DNA of 64,000 bases. It comes from JANQHO01 sp965218075. Its GTDB lineage: Bacteria > Bacteroidota > Bacteroidia > Flavobacteriales > Schleiferiaceae. Made by a program: the position numbers and the translations under genes. Positions 1-9,807 of the stretch are shown here, piece by piece. The notes below the pieces were generated by a model, which saw only the letters and a program-made list of their open reading frames with translations, did not search any database and was not told where the DNA came from. The stretch is taken from positions 1,488,001 through 1,552,000 of the forward strand of contig CBDCJZ010000003.1 of NCBI GenBank assembly GCA_965218075.1, in the 5' to 3' direction. How positions within the stretch are numbered: the first letter of the stretch is position 1; each line of letters begins with the position of its first letter.

Positions 1-1314
1 ATTACTCAATATCACAAATTTTATGGAGGGATTATTAACATCAAAAGCCGTGACCAATATTGTGGTTTGGCAGATTACGAATATATTGATCAGGATGGAA
101 CACCTTGGCCTATCCGCTTTGATAGCATAGAGGTGGACGTTTCTGGCACTACAGTAGGAGAGGCTAACGTAAGTAAAGAAGAAGGCTTTTATATGAGCCC
201 TTACTTTGCTTATTATGGGAGGGTAAACTTAAAAGCCGATCAATTGACTTTGGAATTTGACGGATACACTCATATTGAAACACAATGTCCTTCAGTATGG
301 ACGGATTGGTTTGCTTTTCACGGCATAGTAGATCCTTCTGATATTGTAATTGATTTGCCGGAAATAGACCTGACAGACCGTGCCAAAAACCTGAATAGTA
401 ATGGTATTTATCTAATGGCGAATGCTATAGGTGGTTATGCTGCATTTCTGTCTAAAAAAGTTTCTCCTGCCGATAAAGAAATGTTTTGGGCTAATGGAAA
501 ATTATTTTATGATGAATCAATAGAAAGTTATGTGATTACCAGTGAAGAGAGGTTGCTGGACTCTAAAGCTAGAGGTAATTTCCTGGCTTTTAACAATAAT
601 CAGTGTACTATGACTGGTAAAGGAGTCATGAGCTTGGGAGGCAGACGTAGTCAAATGGAAATTAACAGTTATGGCATAATTAATTACGACCTAAAGAACG
701 ATAACATGAATATGGATTTGGTGATAGGACTGAACTTTTTTTTTACTGGCGATATATTAAAACAAATGGCCAATTCTATTAATTCTAATATCGAACTAGC
801 AGGTAGTAATTTAGGCAGGGAAGCGTTTGGTGAAGCAGTTAGTCAACTATTAGATGAGAAAAAACGCACCCGTTTCTTAAACGATATTGAAAACTACGGG
901 GCTCCTGAAAAACTACCGAATGAGTTTGTAAACACTATTTTACTTTCTGACGTTAACCTAGAATGGACTCCTGAGACTATTTCTTTCCTTTCAAATGGAG
1001 AGATAGGAATCGGTAGCTTGGGCACCTATCAGGTTAATAAAAAAGTGAAAGGCTACCTGGAAATTCAGCATAAGAGAAGAGGAGAGGAGATTTATCTATA
1101 TTTCGAGGCGAATCCCAGTATTTTCTATTACTTTGAATATAAACGCAACATCCTCAATGTGTATAGTAGCGATGAGGTGCTCATGGACATTATCAAAAAC
1201 AAAGATATAAACAACCGCAGAAATCAGGAAAAGGGGAAACCAACCTTCACTTATACCATGGGAACTAAAAGTAAAATGAGACACTTCTTAAATCGGGTAG
1301 AAGATTTGGAATAA
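1..1314 (+). CDS. C-terminal part of a large uncharacterised Bacteroidota protein (5' truncated)
   Basis: The reading frame is open from the first base of the window, so this is the end of a longer protein rather than one starting at the TTG at 67. About 437 residues are visible. They are rich in aromatic and beta-prone segments, with a phrase FYGGIINIKSRDQY near the left edge. The style matches very large (over 1000 aa) conserved hypothetical proteins of Bacteroidota that I recall having this phrase; I do not know their function. No catalytic motif, membrane segment or T9SS sorting domain is visible in the C-terminal portion. A T9 tract lies inside the gene at 736-744. The next gene is on the opposite strand and convergent. 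The coding call is secure; the family assignment is by resemblance only. Confidence 0.8.
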   Translation: MTQYHKFYGGIINIKSRDQYCGLADYEYIDQDGTPWPIRFDSIEVDVSGTTVGEANVSKEEGFYMSPYFAYYGRVNLKADQLTLEFDGYTHIETQCPSVWTDWFAFHGIVDPSDIVIDLPEIDLTDRAKNLNSNGIYLMANAIGGYAAFLSKKVSPADKEMFWANGKLFYDESIESYVITSEERLLDSKARGNFLAFNNNQCTMTGKGVMSLGGRRSQMEINSYGIINYDLKNDNMNMDLVIGLNFFFTGDILKQMANSINSNIELAGSNLGREAFGEAVSQLLDEKKRTRFLNDIENYGAPEKLPNEFVNTILLSDVNLEWTPETISFLSNGEIGIGSLGTYQVNKKVKGYLEIQHKRRGEEIYLYFEANPSIFYYFEYKRNILNVYSSDEVLMDIIKNKDINNRRNQEKGKPTFTYTMGTKSKMRHFLNRVEDLE

Positions 1315-1527
1315 TTTTATAAAAAGATCCTTATCATTCTAACAGAGCTAAAGATTTGTGACAATAGCTTTGGCCCTCTTTCCCTCATCTGTAATCAAGC
1401 TCGCCATTTAAATATCTCTGTGTACTTGACTGACAAAAAAGTCACGCTATTGATATGTCGAACAATAAGGTAGAGGCCAGACTAATATTGGTAACTTTTA
1501 CCTCTTAAAGAGAAGACTTTAATCTGT

Positions 1528-2706
1528 CTATTTTGGAATAACTCGATAGACTTTGCTTGACGTATGGTCTACATACCAAAGTCCACCGCCTGGGCCAATG
1601 GTTATCCCCATGATTCCTTCAGCTTCTACTTTAATTCTGTCGAGCTCTTGTCCATCTTCAGTACTAAAACAAACAATTTCATTGGTGGTACAGTCCGATA
1701 TGAAAACACGATTTTCGTTTATTGCCAAGCCACAGGGTTGAGTTAAGTTCGATATCGGTTCGATATCGGTTCGATCTAAAACACTCCATTCTACATTTTC
1801 CATTTCACCATAAAAGTCCAATGGTTCGTTATGCATTTTCCGAATTGAGGGAGAACTTTTAAGATTACCGCTTTTGATATTTACTTTCAGAATCCTCTTT
1901 TTGTCGGTGTCAACCACATAGAGCCATTTCTTGGCGGCATCCACTTCCATATGTCCGGGAAATATTCCAGAAGGGTCACGTGTCAACTTTACTTCGCTAT
2001 AGTGGATAACCTTACCATCACTATGATCGTCACCGCCTGGAGGATGCCCGCCAGCAAAGTCATAATAAGTTAGATTACCGTGATAGCCATCAAACACAAA
2101 ATACTCGTTGTCCTTGAGATTGCATATTCCCATTCCATAAGGACTTTGATGAACCATATCTAGATGGCTTCCGTTTCGGAGTGGAGTAGGTGGATTGCCA
2201 ACTATAGCATAAATATCCAAGTCTCCTGGCCATAATGTAGGACCGCTATAGTTTATTCCTCGTCGGTTTGCGTCTAAGATTCCCTGCGAGGTCCCCCAAT
2301 CTCCATTTTTACTGAAATCAAGTGCTGTAGACAAGGCCATAAAATGCCATGCGTTTCCGTCTTGACGATATTCGCTTCTCTGATTTTCAGTTCCCGGTTC
2401 AAATATCGTAACAGTGCTGCCACCTGTACTTCCTGTCCCAGGATTAAGTACCCAGAGTTGATGTGTCTTTCCTTCGAGTTTCTGAAAATCGAGATCTTTG
2501 GGATCTTTGATACCATCAGAAACATCTGCAATAAGTTTAAATTCCGGCTCATTTTTTTCGGTATCTCGATAAAACTCTGATATTACAAGCTCTTTATCTG
2601 GTATTACAGGCTTAGGCTTAGGAGGGTCTTCTTCTTTCTTTTTGCAAGCTTGGAGTAGTATTAAACTCAGGAGACATAGTAAAAAGTATTTTTCGAACAT
2701 TTTCAA
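1528..2706 (-). CDS. Secreted lipoprotein with NHL/beta-propeller-like repeats
   Basis: A 392-residue protein with a typical lipoprotein signal: a hydrophobic stretch ending in LLQAC at about residues 17-21, then a lysine-rich and proline-rich tether. It is therefore expected to be lipid-anchored at a membrane. The body contains repeated strand-turn patterns such as GHMEVDAAKKWLYVVDTDKKR and, near the C-terminus, GPGGGLWYVDHTSSKVYRV, which resemble blades of an NHL/SMP-30-type beta-propeller. The middle segment mentions no recognisable catalytic motif. It stands alone, convergent with the gene on its left and followed upstream by about 470 bases without a clear gene. Function is unknown; sugar or lactone binding or a structural role are both possible. 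Confidence 0.75.
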   Translation of the reverse strand: MKMFEKYFLLCLLSLILLQACKKKEEDPPKPKPVIPDKELVISEFYRDTEKNEPEFKLIADVSDGIKDPKDLDFQKLEGKTHQLWVLNPGTGSTGGSTVTIFEPGTENQRSEYRQDGNAWHFMALSTALDFSKNGDWGTSQGILDANRRGINYSGPTLWPGDLDIYAIVGNPPTPLRNGSHLDMVHQSPYGMGICNLKDNEYFVFDGYHGNLTYYDFAGGHPPGGDDHSDGKVIHYSEVKLTRDPSGIFPGHMEVDAAKKWLYVVDTDKKRILKVNIKSGNLKSSPSIRKMHNEPLDFYGEMENVEWSVLDRTDIEPISNLTQPCGLAINENRVFISDCTTNEIVCFSTEDGQELDRIKVEAEGIMGITIGPGGGLWYVDHTSSKVYRVIPK

Positions 2707-3173
2707 TATTAGAATTATTTTAGTAAAGTTATTAAAATAATCACTATTGTTTCCAAGGTCCTGAAAATAATTTCCTTTACCGATAAATTCCTTACCGACT
2801 TTTTATGTTTGCTCTTAAATATCATGCTATGCCAAATCCTCTTTTAGAATCTTTACCCTCTGCAATGCAAAAAACCATTATCTGACTTCCAATACAAGTC
2901 ATATGCGAGAAATACCTTGCTTATATAAGCATCGTAAGTTATGTATACGTGCTAGCGAAGCCAGAAATCGGGCTTTTACAATAGCCCCGATATTTGATTT
3001 AGAAACCAAGATGATGGATTGGGCAATTATAAGGTATTTATATGGTGGTTCTAATTTGTCATCATAAATGAGGATAGACACTTATAAGTATTGTGGCAAT
3101 TGTAATGAGGTTGTTTATAGCGGGGGACTGTTTCCAAGGTTTTTCAGCAGCAATTTATGCTTTTCATTCTGGA
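2707..3173. other. Gene-poor stretch between the lipoprotein gene and purC
   Basis: No convincing gene is seen. A 54-codon plus-strand open frame at 2903-3067 (starting MREIPCLYKHRK) and a following short segment with a CGNC pair around 3088-3105 look like possible gene debris, but I cannot assign either to a family. The phrase gtttccaaggt occurs twice (about 2749 and 3130). Confidence 0.4.
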
Positions 3174-4130
3174 TCATGTATTTAACTCAGACAGAGAGTT
3201 TATAATGTTGGTTTCGATTCTCGATTTTAAATCTCCTGGATCACCTCTATTAAAGCTTTCACCGGTAATAGTTTCATACAGCTCAATATACCTGTTGCTT
3301 ATTCTTTTTACAAAAGCATCACTCATTGCCGGAATTTTTTCTCCTTCTTTTCCCTGAAAACCATTTTTAATTAGCCATTGTCTTACAAACTCCTTGCTCA
3401 GCTGTTTTTGAGGAAAACCTTTCTGCTGATTTTTAAAGTAAGTGTCTAGGTAAAAATAGCGGCTGCTGTCTGGAGTATGCACTTCGTCGATCAACACGAT
3501 TTTTCCATCGGCAGTTTTACCAAACTCATATTTGGTATCTACCAAAATGAGATTGCGTTTTTGAGCGTATTGTTGCCCAAAATTATACAAGGATTTGGTG
3601 TAGGTCTCCAGTTGCAAATAGTCTTTTTCAGTTATGATTTCACGAGCTAAAATTTCTTCCCGATCAATGTCTTTATCCTGAATACTTCGATCGGCTTTGG
3701 TAGTAGGCGTTATGATAGGTTCAGGGAAAGGGTCATTTTCGTTTAAACCTTCGGGCAATTGTACCCCACACAGCTTTCTTGTTCCAGCTTTATAGATACG
3801 CCATGCATGTCCGGTGAGATAGCCGCGTATTATCATTTCTACTTTAAAGGGCTCTGTTCTATGGCCTATGGTAACCACTGGATCGGGGTTACTAATCTTC
3901 CAGTTGGGCACAACACTCACAGTTAAATCTAAAAACTCATTTGCTATTTGATTTAGCACCTGTCCTTTATAGGGAATGGCTTTTGGCAAAATCACGTCAA
4001 AAGCAGAAATGCGATCGCTTGCTATCATTACCAGATATTTCTCGGCTATGGTGTAAACTTCACGTACTTTACCGCGGTAAAAATGACTTTGCTGGGGGAG
4101 CTTAAGGTCAATTTCTTTTAGAGCCTTCAT
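3174..4130 (-). CDS. purC: SAICAR synthase (phosphoribosylaminoimidazole-succinocarboxamide synthase)
   Basis: This enzyme joins CAIR and aspartate in an ATP-dependent step of de novo purine synthesis in the cytoplasm. The family signature KVREVY is near the N-terminus, followed by MIASDRISAFDVILP, and later the motif VDTKYEFGK and DEVHTPDSSRY, all characteristic of PurC. I place the start at the ATG at 4130 (MKALKEIDL) because the family begins there; the reading frame is open a further 10 codons upstream to 4160. A GAGGA sequence lies just before this ATG. The start lies inside the end of phoH, overlapping it by 23 bases, so the two genes are probably cotranscribed. Length (318 aa) is normal for the longer bacterial form. 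Confidence 0.95.
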   Translation of the reverse strand: MKALKEIDLKLPQQSHFYRGKVREVYTIAEKYLVMIASDRISAFDVILPKAIPYKGQVLNQIANEFLDLTVSVVPNWKISNPDPVVTIGHRTEPFKVEMIIRGYLTGHAWRIYKAGTRKLCGVQLPEGLNENDPFPEPIITPTTKADRSIQDKDIDREEILAREIITEKDYLQLETYTKSLYNFGQQYAQKRNLILVDTKYEFGKTADGKIVLIDEVHTPDSSRYFYLDTYFKNQQKGFPQKQLSKEFVRQWLIKNGFQGKEGEKIPAMSDAFVKRISNRYIELYETITGESFNRGDPGDLKSRIETNIINSLSELNT

Positions 4131-5073
4131 GATTTTCCTCTGCACTGTAAGCATTAACAATATCTTTTACCAACCTATGACGGATTACATCGTTTTGATC
4201 CAAGTAAATAAAATCTATTCCTTTAATGCTTTTCAGGATTCTGACAGCTTCAACTAATCCCGAACCCTGTTTTCGAGGAAGGTCGATCTGACTAACATCG
4301 CCAGTAATAATAAACTTTGCATCATTCCCCATACGGGTGAGAAACATTTTCATCTGCGCATGAGTTGTATTTTGTGCTTCGTCTAATATTACAAAAGCCT
4401 TGTCAAGGGTGCGGCCACGCATAAAAGCCAGGGGAACGATCTGTATGATATCTGTTTCTAGATAAAAATTCAATTTTTTCGGTGGAATCATTTCACGTAA
4501 AGCATCATATAGAGGCTGTAAATACGGGTCTAATTTTTCTTTGAGATCACCTGGTAAAAACCCGATATTTTCTCCAGCTTCCACTGCTGGACGGATGAGA
4601 ATAATGTGTTTGATTTCTTTATTCCCTAAAGCTCTTACAGCCAGTGCCACTGCCGTATAGGTTTTACCCGTTCCAGCCGGTCCGATAGCAAAAATCATGT
4701 CATTTTCTTCAATAGATCTAAACATCTGCCTCTGGTTACAGGTACGAGTTTTTATAGAACTGCCGTTAACCCCAAATACTATGGTATCATTACTAGTATC
4801 AGCTACTTGAGATTTTAGCCTCTCATTCTTCATTATTTTCTCTATATGATTGATAGATAAGGAATTGTATCCGTTGAGGTGAAGAATAATTTCTTCAATT
4901 TTATCCTGAAATTGTTCAATCCGCTCAGGCTTCCCGTTTACTTTTATTTCATTACTGCGAGCAATAATCTTTAGATCAGGGAAAAAAGATTTAATAATAT
5001 TTAAAAAGCGATTATTACTCCCATACAGGTCACGAGGATCAATGTTCTCGAGAATCAGACTGGTTTCGATCAA
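4108..5073 (-). CDS. phoH: PhoH-family ATPase
   Basis: A 321-residue PhoH-like (YbeZ-type) protein. The Walker A motif GPAGTGKT is at residues 131-138 and the Walker B region is VILDEAQN near residue 230, followed by the family's TRMG and ITGDVSQIDLP segments. The N-terminal about 100 residues contain a KH-like RNA-binding segment expected for this subgroup. PhoH proteins are cytoplasmic ATPases linked to RNA metabolism and ribosome maturation; the precise job is not settled. It is the first gene of a pair with purC. The upstream region (5074-5194) holds no gene, and the neighbour beyond is a decayed gene on the opposite strand, so a promoter for the pair should lie there. Confidence 0.93.
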   Translation of the reverse strand: MIETSLILENIDPRDLYGSNNRFLNIIKSFFPDLKIIARSNEIKVNGKPERIEQFQDKIEEIILHLNGYNSLSINHIEKIMKNERLKSQVADTSNDTIVFGVNGSSIKTRTCNQRQMFRSIEENDMIFAIGPAGTGKTYTAVALAVRALGNKEIKHIILIRPAVEAGENIGFLPGDLKEKLDPYLQPLYDALREMIPPKKLNFYLETDIIQIVPLAFMRGRTLDKAFVILDEAQNTTHAQMKMFLTRMGNDAKFIITGDVSQIDLPRKQGSGLVEAVRILKSIKGIDFIYLDQNDVIRHRLVKDIVNAYSAEENHEGSKRN

Positions 5074-5194
5074 ATTATGGAACTACGATTTATTGCTGAA
5101 TAACAAGGCATCAAAAAGCCTGTAACTTTAGCAGTAAAGTTAACGATATTTAAGGATTATTTATTCGGGTGTATGAGTTTTTACCTTCTTTTTT

Positions 5195-6000
5195 ATGGCG
5201 ATAATTACGCTTGCATCTGATTATGACTTAACAGACTCTTACGCGGCTTCAGTAAAAAGAACCATACTTAGTGAGGTAGAGCCTCCATAACGTTAGTAGA
5301 TGTATCACATGCCGTATAGCCAGATAATTTTTTGAAGTATCTTTCATAATACTTTGCAACAGTTATTATACTTTCCAAGGGGTACCATTCACCTTATGTC
5401 TTTTCAGGAAATCACAGAAAACAATCGTTGGCTAGTGGCAGAAATTGATGGACATTTTTTCCTGGCTGGTGATAATGGCATTATCAGTATGATCCGTTCC
5501 GAGATTGAAATTAGCCGGGTAATTGAAATTAATCTAAAACAAGAGGTGAGTCTTTTCCCCAGTTGTGATTTACGAGCCAAATCAACCTGTCATATAGCCC
5601 GAGTAATTGGAATATAGACCTTTTTGGGGCGGGAAAATAAAAGATTATAAAGCCAATACCATTAATTAAGGCCACAAATAGCAAAGAAAGGATCAAGCAT
5701 TTTGGGTAGCATAACATATATCAATAATTTTGGCAATCTCATTACCAATATCTCAAACAAAGCTTTTCGTGAGGTCGGTAAAGAGACATGCTTTTGAAAT
5801 TGCTTTGCCCCGTAATAAGGCTATAAATAAGCTCAGTGGGTCGTACTACCCCACCTCTGCGGGAAATATACTGGCCTTTGTTCAGTTTGCAAAACCTGTT
5901 GGAAATGGCACTTAATGGAGCAAGGGGCAAGGATTACAATGGTGCCAATACCCTTTTGGGCATAGATGTTAGAGACATGATAACAGTAAATTTTAAATGA
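5195..6000 (+). pseudogene. Decayed SAM hydrolase (DUF62, SAM hydroxide adenosyltransferase)
   Basis: Fragments of a DUF62 protein can be followed in order across three frames. The start MAIITLASDYDLTDSYAAS corresponds to the family's N-terminus. Frameshifts and stops follow at about 5287. The piece FPRGTIHL...IDGHFFLAGDNGIIS is at 5375-5490, ITYINNFGNLITNIS at about 5712-5757, and the final piece ending LLGIDVRDMITVNFK stops at 6000. The intact enzyme hydrolyses S-adenosylmethionine to adenosine and methionine. Here several frameshifts and internal stops separate the pieces, so no full protein can be made. Only the 87-codon middle piece (5354-5617) is still open. The neighbourhood is co-oriented with gldF downstream, suggesting the intact gene once belonged to this cluster. 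Confidence 0.85.
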
Positions 6001-6283
6001 TTGTACGTATTGTGAAAATGATCTTTCAGACAAAAAAGACAATTGATTTTCTGGATAATTTCTACTGCAATAAGGAACCTATCAAAAGTTTTGAAGAGTG
6101 CCTTCACTTAGATTTTTTACAAGAAAAAGATAGAGACAATGGTTTTTTCATTTATAGTTGGTGGAAGAATCGGCAAAACCTAGAAAATTATCGCCATCCT
6201 GAACTTTTTAAGGAAATATAGACTTACACTAAGGAATTATTCGCTAATAAACCTGAGGCTTGGAGCTTTAGAAAGAAAAGTAA
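5997..6283 (+). pseudogene. Truncated antibiotic biosynthesis monooxygenase (ABM-fold) protein
   Basis: The frame starts at an ATG overlapping the old SAM hydrolase stop (ATGA arrangement) and encodes MIVRIVKMIFQTKKTIDFLDN..., typical of small ABM-domain (dimeric ferredoxin-like) proteins. It reaches a TAG at 6219-6221 after ELFKEI. Translation past that stop continues TYTKELFANKPEAWSF, which is the expected C-terminal end of the family, where a tryptophan codon (TGG) normally sits at the stop. The natural stop also seems lost, as the frame then runs into gldF. A 74-residue product could still be made, lacking the last strand. I judge it a recent nonsense pseudogene; a functional short form cannot be excluded. 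Confidence 0.75.
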
Positions 6284-6294
6284 AATTATAGTCC

Positions 6295-7026
6295 ATGAGA
6301 GCGCTAATGTGGAAAGAAATAAAGAGCTTTTTAAACTCTGTTACAGGTTATCTCGTAATAGTGGTTTACTTGCTCATTAATAGTCTATTTCTTTGGATTT
6401 TTCCTGGAAGCTTTAATATACTGGATGGAGGATATGCCAGCATTGAAAATCTATTTTTAATATCCCCGTGGATATTTATGTTTCTGTCCCCAGCCATTAC
6501 TATGCGGATGCTTGCCGATGAAAAGAAAACAGGAACAATAGAGCTCTTATTCACCAAACCTTTAACTGACTTTCAGATCATCTTCTCCAAGTTTACAGCT
6601 GGATTAATACTCGTTCTATTTTCAATTCTACCAACTTCTTTATATTATTTTACTATTTACAAATTGGGTAGCCCGGTAGGTAATATCGATTCTGGGGGAA
6701 CGTTAGGCTCTTATATAGGCTTGATTTTTTTAGGGGCCAGTTATGTAAGTATAGGTATTTTTTCTTCTTCTCTTACGGATAATCAAATAGTAGCTTTTCT
6801 GATAGCAGTAGTTCTCTGCTTTATTTTCTATATGGGGTTTGATCAGGTTGCAAAACTCAATGCTCTGGGAAGAATGAACTTATTGATCTTAAGTTTCGGA
6901 ATAAACGAGCATTATATTTCTATGGGCAAAGGGGTGATAGATAGTCGTGACTTAATTTATTTCATAGGGTTTATCCTCATTTTTTCATATGCTACTCGTT
7001 TAGTTATTCAAAGCAGAAAGTGGTAA
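6295..7026 (+). CDS. gldF: Gliding-motility ABC transporter permease GldF
   Basis: A 243-residue integral membrane protein of the ABC-2 permease type with about six hydrophobic segments. The segment ITMRMLADEKKTGTIELLFTKP (around residues 66-87) is the characteristic loop of GldF/NosY-like permeases. GldF with GldG and the ATPase GldA forms an ABC transporter required for gliding in Flavobacterium; gldA is not in this window. The gene overlaps gldG by 7 bases, indicating translational coupling. It starts directly after the decayed ABM gene, so its promoter must now lie within that relic or upstream of it. Confidence 0.92.
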   Translation: MRALMWKEIKSFLNSVTGYLVIVVYLLINSLFLWIFPGSFNILDGGYASIENLFLISPWIFMFLSPAITMRMLADEKKTGTIELLFTKPLTDFQIIFSKFTAGLILVLFSILPTSLYYFTIYKLGSPVGNIDSGGTLGSYIGLIFLGASYVSIGIFSSSLTDNQIVAFLIAVVLCFIFYMGFDQVAKLNALGRMNLLILSFGINEHYISMGKGVIDSRDLIYFIGFILIFSYATRLVIQSRKW

Positions 7027-8747
7027 TGAAGAGTCGCAAAACTAGAGATGTATTTCAATTTGTTCTGCTAACAAGTATAATAATAGTTGTCAATGTCATT
7101 AGTTCACTAGAGTTTTTCAGAATTGATCTTACCAATGAAAAACGTTTTAGCTTGTCTGATGCCACTGTTGAGCTATTGAGAAATCTTGACGATATTATTT
7201 ATGTTAAAATTTATTTGAAAGGTAATTTTCCAGCTGGCTTCCAAAAGTTGCAACGCGAAACCCGACAGATGTTGGATGAGTTTAAGGCGTATACTCGTCA
7301 TATCAAATATGAATTTATAAATCCCAGTGGCTCAGAAAATGAAAAAATAAATCGGGAGCTCTATCAGCAGCTGCAATTCGAGGGCTTACGGCCTTACCGC
7401 ATTCAGATCGACGAAAAAGGGGGAGACCGACTATTGAATATATTTCCAGGTGCTATTATGAGTTACGGAAATAAAAAAGTGGCTATTCCCCTTTTGGTAG
7501 ACCAGTTGGCTACTTCACCAGAAAATCAGATCAATGCCTCAGTACAAAATGTCGAGTTTGCTTTGGCCAATGGTATTAAGCGCTTGGTATCAAATCAAAA
7601 ACCCTTAATAGGGTTTCTTCAAGGACACGATGAGCTAGACCTTATTTACATGGCAGATTTTGCTCGTACTCTTTCAGAAAATTACGGTGTTGATAAATTC
7701 GACATCCGGAAGTTTAAGAGCGATAGTACAGATGAGGAATTGAGCATTGCTGCTCAATTGAGAAGCATTAACCGCTTTGATGGAATTGTAGTGGCCAAAC
7801 CTCGTAAAGCTTTTAACGATTTGGATAAGTACTTACTCGATCAGTTCATAATGAATGGGGGGAAAGTGCTCTGGCTTCTCGATGCTGTTCATGCAGAAAT
7901 GGATAGCCTTAGTTCAAGCTCTCGGTTTATTTCCTACCCTATAATGGATAAACTAAAACTGGGTGATATGCTTTTTCGATATGGAGCCAGAGTTAATACT
8001 AATCTGTTGCAAGACATGATTGCAGTTGGAGTTTCCGATCAAAGAAAAATTTATCCATGGGTTTATTTTCCAATCATAATGCCCCAAGTAAAACATCCCA
8101 TTACTAAAGACCTCAATGCTATAAAACTAGAGTTTGCTTCAACTATTGATACTATTATTGCTAAAGGAATTAGAAAAACTTTCATATTGCGATCCTCGCC
8201 CTATAGCAAAACCGTTAGAACCCCTCACATGGTAAATCTGGGAACGCTCTATAATAAGCAACAAGAGAAGCGTTATCCTCAAAAATATTTACCAATAGCC
8301 CTGCTGTTAGAAGGAGAGTTTGAATCGGTCTATAAAAATCGACTACTTCCAAAAAGGAACAGCGAAGAGTCTTTACCCTTAAGGGAGAAGAGTGTACCTA
8401 CTCAGATGTTGATTGTCGGTGATGGTGATATTATTAAGAATCAATTGAATAGGGTGAATCCAAATTTGCCACGAGGTGCACCCTTGCCATTAGGCTATGA
8501 CCAGTATACTGGGGTTCAATATGGAAATAAAGATTTTCTGATGAACACTATTGATTATATGCTCGATAAGAGTGGTTTAATTACTATTCGCTCTAGAGAA
8601 TTGAAAATACGATTGCTGGATTTTAATCGTATTAAAGAAAGTAAATTTACTTGGCAACTGATAAATACTTTGATACCAATAGGACTCATTATAATTTTTG
8701 GCTGGTTATTTAATTACTTAAGAAGAATACAATATACTAAAAAATGA
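7020..8747 (+). CDS. gldG: Gliding-motility ABC transporter substrate-binding/membrane protein GldG
   Basis: A 575-residue protein with an N-terminal membrane anchor (about residues 12-32) and a C-terminal membrane helix (about 545-566). The long region between them is expected to be exposed on the periplasmic side. The order helix, ABC-type uncharacterised domain (FDLTNEKRFSLSD-like start), helix is that of GldG. The segment RIDLTNEKRFSLSDAT near residue 37 is the family hallmark. It begins inside the end of gldF and its stop overlaps the next gene by 4 bases, so the three are one transcription unit. It is thought to act with GldF; its substrate is unknown. Confidence 0.92.
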   Translation: MVMKSRKTRDVFQFVLLTSIIIVVNVISSLEFFRIDLTNEKRFSLSDATVELLRNLDDIIYVKIYLKGNFPAGFQKLQRETRQMLDEFKAYTRHIKYEFINPSGSENEKINRELYQQLQFEGLRPYRIQIDEKGGDRLLNIFPGAIMSYGNKKVAIPLLVDQLATSPENQINASVQNVEFALANGIKRLVSNQKPLIGFLQGHDELDLIYMADFARTLSENYGVDKFDIRKFKSDSTDEELSIAAQLRSINRFDGIVVAKPRKAFNDLDKYLLDQFIMNGGKVLWLLDAVHAEMDSLSSSSRFISYPIMDKLKLGDMLFRYGARVNTNLLQDMIAVGVSDQRKIYPWVYFPIIMPQVKHPITKDLNAIKLEFASTIDTIIAKGIRKTFILRSSPYSKTVRTPHMVNLGTLYNKQQEKRYPQKYLPIALLLEGEFESVYKNRLLPKRNSEESLPLREKSVPTQMLIVGDGDIIKNQLNRVNPNLPRGAPLPLGYDQYTGVQYGNKDFLMNTIDYMLDKSGLITIRSRELKIRLLDFNRIKESKFTWQLINTLIPIGLIIIFGWLFNYLRRIQYTKK

Positions 8748-9757
8748 GCACAAAGAACATCTACTATCTTTTAATCTTCATTGTATTATTAGCCCTAGCA
8801 GGTTGGCTTTACTCCCGTCGAAGCACTAGCATTTTAGATCGCAAAATGAATTATGACTTTACCATTAAAGATACTGCTGCCATAGATAAAATTATCATCG
8901 AAGATAAAAGTCCAGCTAAAGTTATACTCACCCGTTCTGTAGATGGTTGGAAAGTTAATGGAAAATTCAATGTCCGTAAGGATGCTATAGAAATATTATT
9001 AGGAACTCTATACCGCATGGAGATGCGGAATTTTATCCCCGAGAATCTTCGACAAATTGTGATTAAACGTTTATCGGTATTCGGAAAAAAAGTTCAAGTT
9101 TACAAAACTGGCAGACTATATAAAACTTTTTATGTGGGTACTAATTCTCAAGATGAGATGGCCACTTACATGATGATTAAAGGAGCTAATGCCCCTTATG
9201 CTGTTCATATACCTGGTTTTAACGGATTTCTTTCTACCCGATTTTTTGTAGATACTCACTTGTGGCGTAGCCGTGATTTAATCGAGATAGATCCTGCCAA
9301 TATCAGGGAAGTGAAAATGTATTATCCCGATTCTGTCACAGCCAGCTTTAAAATTAATGTTTACAATTTCGACAGCTTGTTTGTTACCGGACTAGAAGAC
9401 GGTAAAATAATAAGGTCGATCAATAAAGTTAACGCTCAACTTTTTTTATCAGCTTTTAAAAACCTTAAATATGAAGGGGCTATAATTCCCACCGATCAAA
9501 TCTGGCAAAGGAGAGATTCACTTTTGGCCAGCATCCCGGTTTTTAGGTTAGAGGTAAAAGATATAAATGGAAAAAAGACAACCGTTAGCGGTTACAAAAT
9601 CAAAGGAAGTATTTTACCAATAGAAGAAGGTGAAGAAGAGGCTGAATTTGATCCTGATCGCATGCATGGGTTTATCAATGATGAGAGAATGATATTGCTT
9701 CAATATTACGGCCTCAAAAATTTATTAAAATCCTTGGAGTTTTTTGTAAAGTCCTGA
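8744..9757 (+). CDS. DUF4340-domain membrane-anchored protein
   Basis: A 337-residue protein with one N-terminal membrane helix (about residues 6-23) and a long soluble region of repeated beta-strand segments (for example IDKIIIEDKSPAKVILTRS followed by DGWKVNGKFNVRKDAIEILL), the pattern of DUF4340. In many bacteria DUF4340 genes directly follow GldG-like ABC genes, as here, with a 4-base overlap (ATGA). That context suggests an accessory part of the same envelope complex. No enzymatic motif is visible. The C-terminal part is acidic around residues 295-305 (EEGEEEAEFDPD). Confidence 0.85.
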   Translation: MSTKNIYYLLIFIVLLALAGWLYSRRSTSILDRKMNYDFTIKDTAAIDKIIIEDKSPAKVILTRSVDGWKVNGKFNVRKDAIEILLGTLYRMEMRNFIPENLRQIVIKRLSVFGKKVQVYKTGRLYKTFYVGTNSQDEMATYMMIKGANAPYAVHIPGFNGFLSTRFFVDTHLWRSRDLIEIDPANIREVKMYYPDSVTASFKINVYNFDSLFVTGLEDGKIIRSINKVNAQLFLSAFKNLKYEGAIIPTDQIWQRRDSLLASIPVFRLEVKDINGKKTTVSGYKIKGSILPIEEGEEEAEFDPDRMHGFINDERMILLQYYGLKNLLKSLEFFVKS

Positions 9758-9807
9758 ATTGTTGAAATTTTTAGCGTCTATTTTCATGATATTGCTCTAA
9801 ATCAAAT

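Noticed and set aside
2903..3067. A 54-codon plus-strand open frame
   Set aside because: No family resemblance, no upstream promoter or neighbour support; kept only as possible debris.
5354..5617. 87-codon open frame read as an independent gene
   Set aside because: It is the middle piece of the broken SAM hydrolase, as flanking frames carry its other parts.
6219..6221. Alternative genetic code or TAG readthrough in the ABM gene
   Set aside because: Many other genes in the window end normally at TAG and TAA, and the neighbouring gene is clearly decayed.
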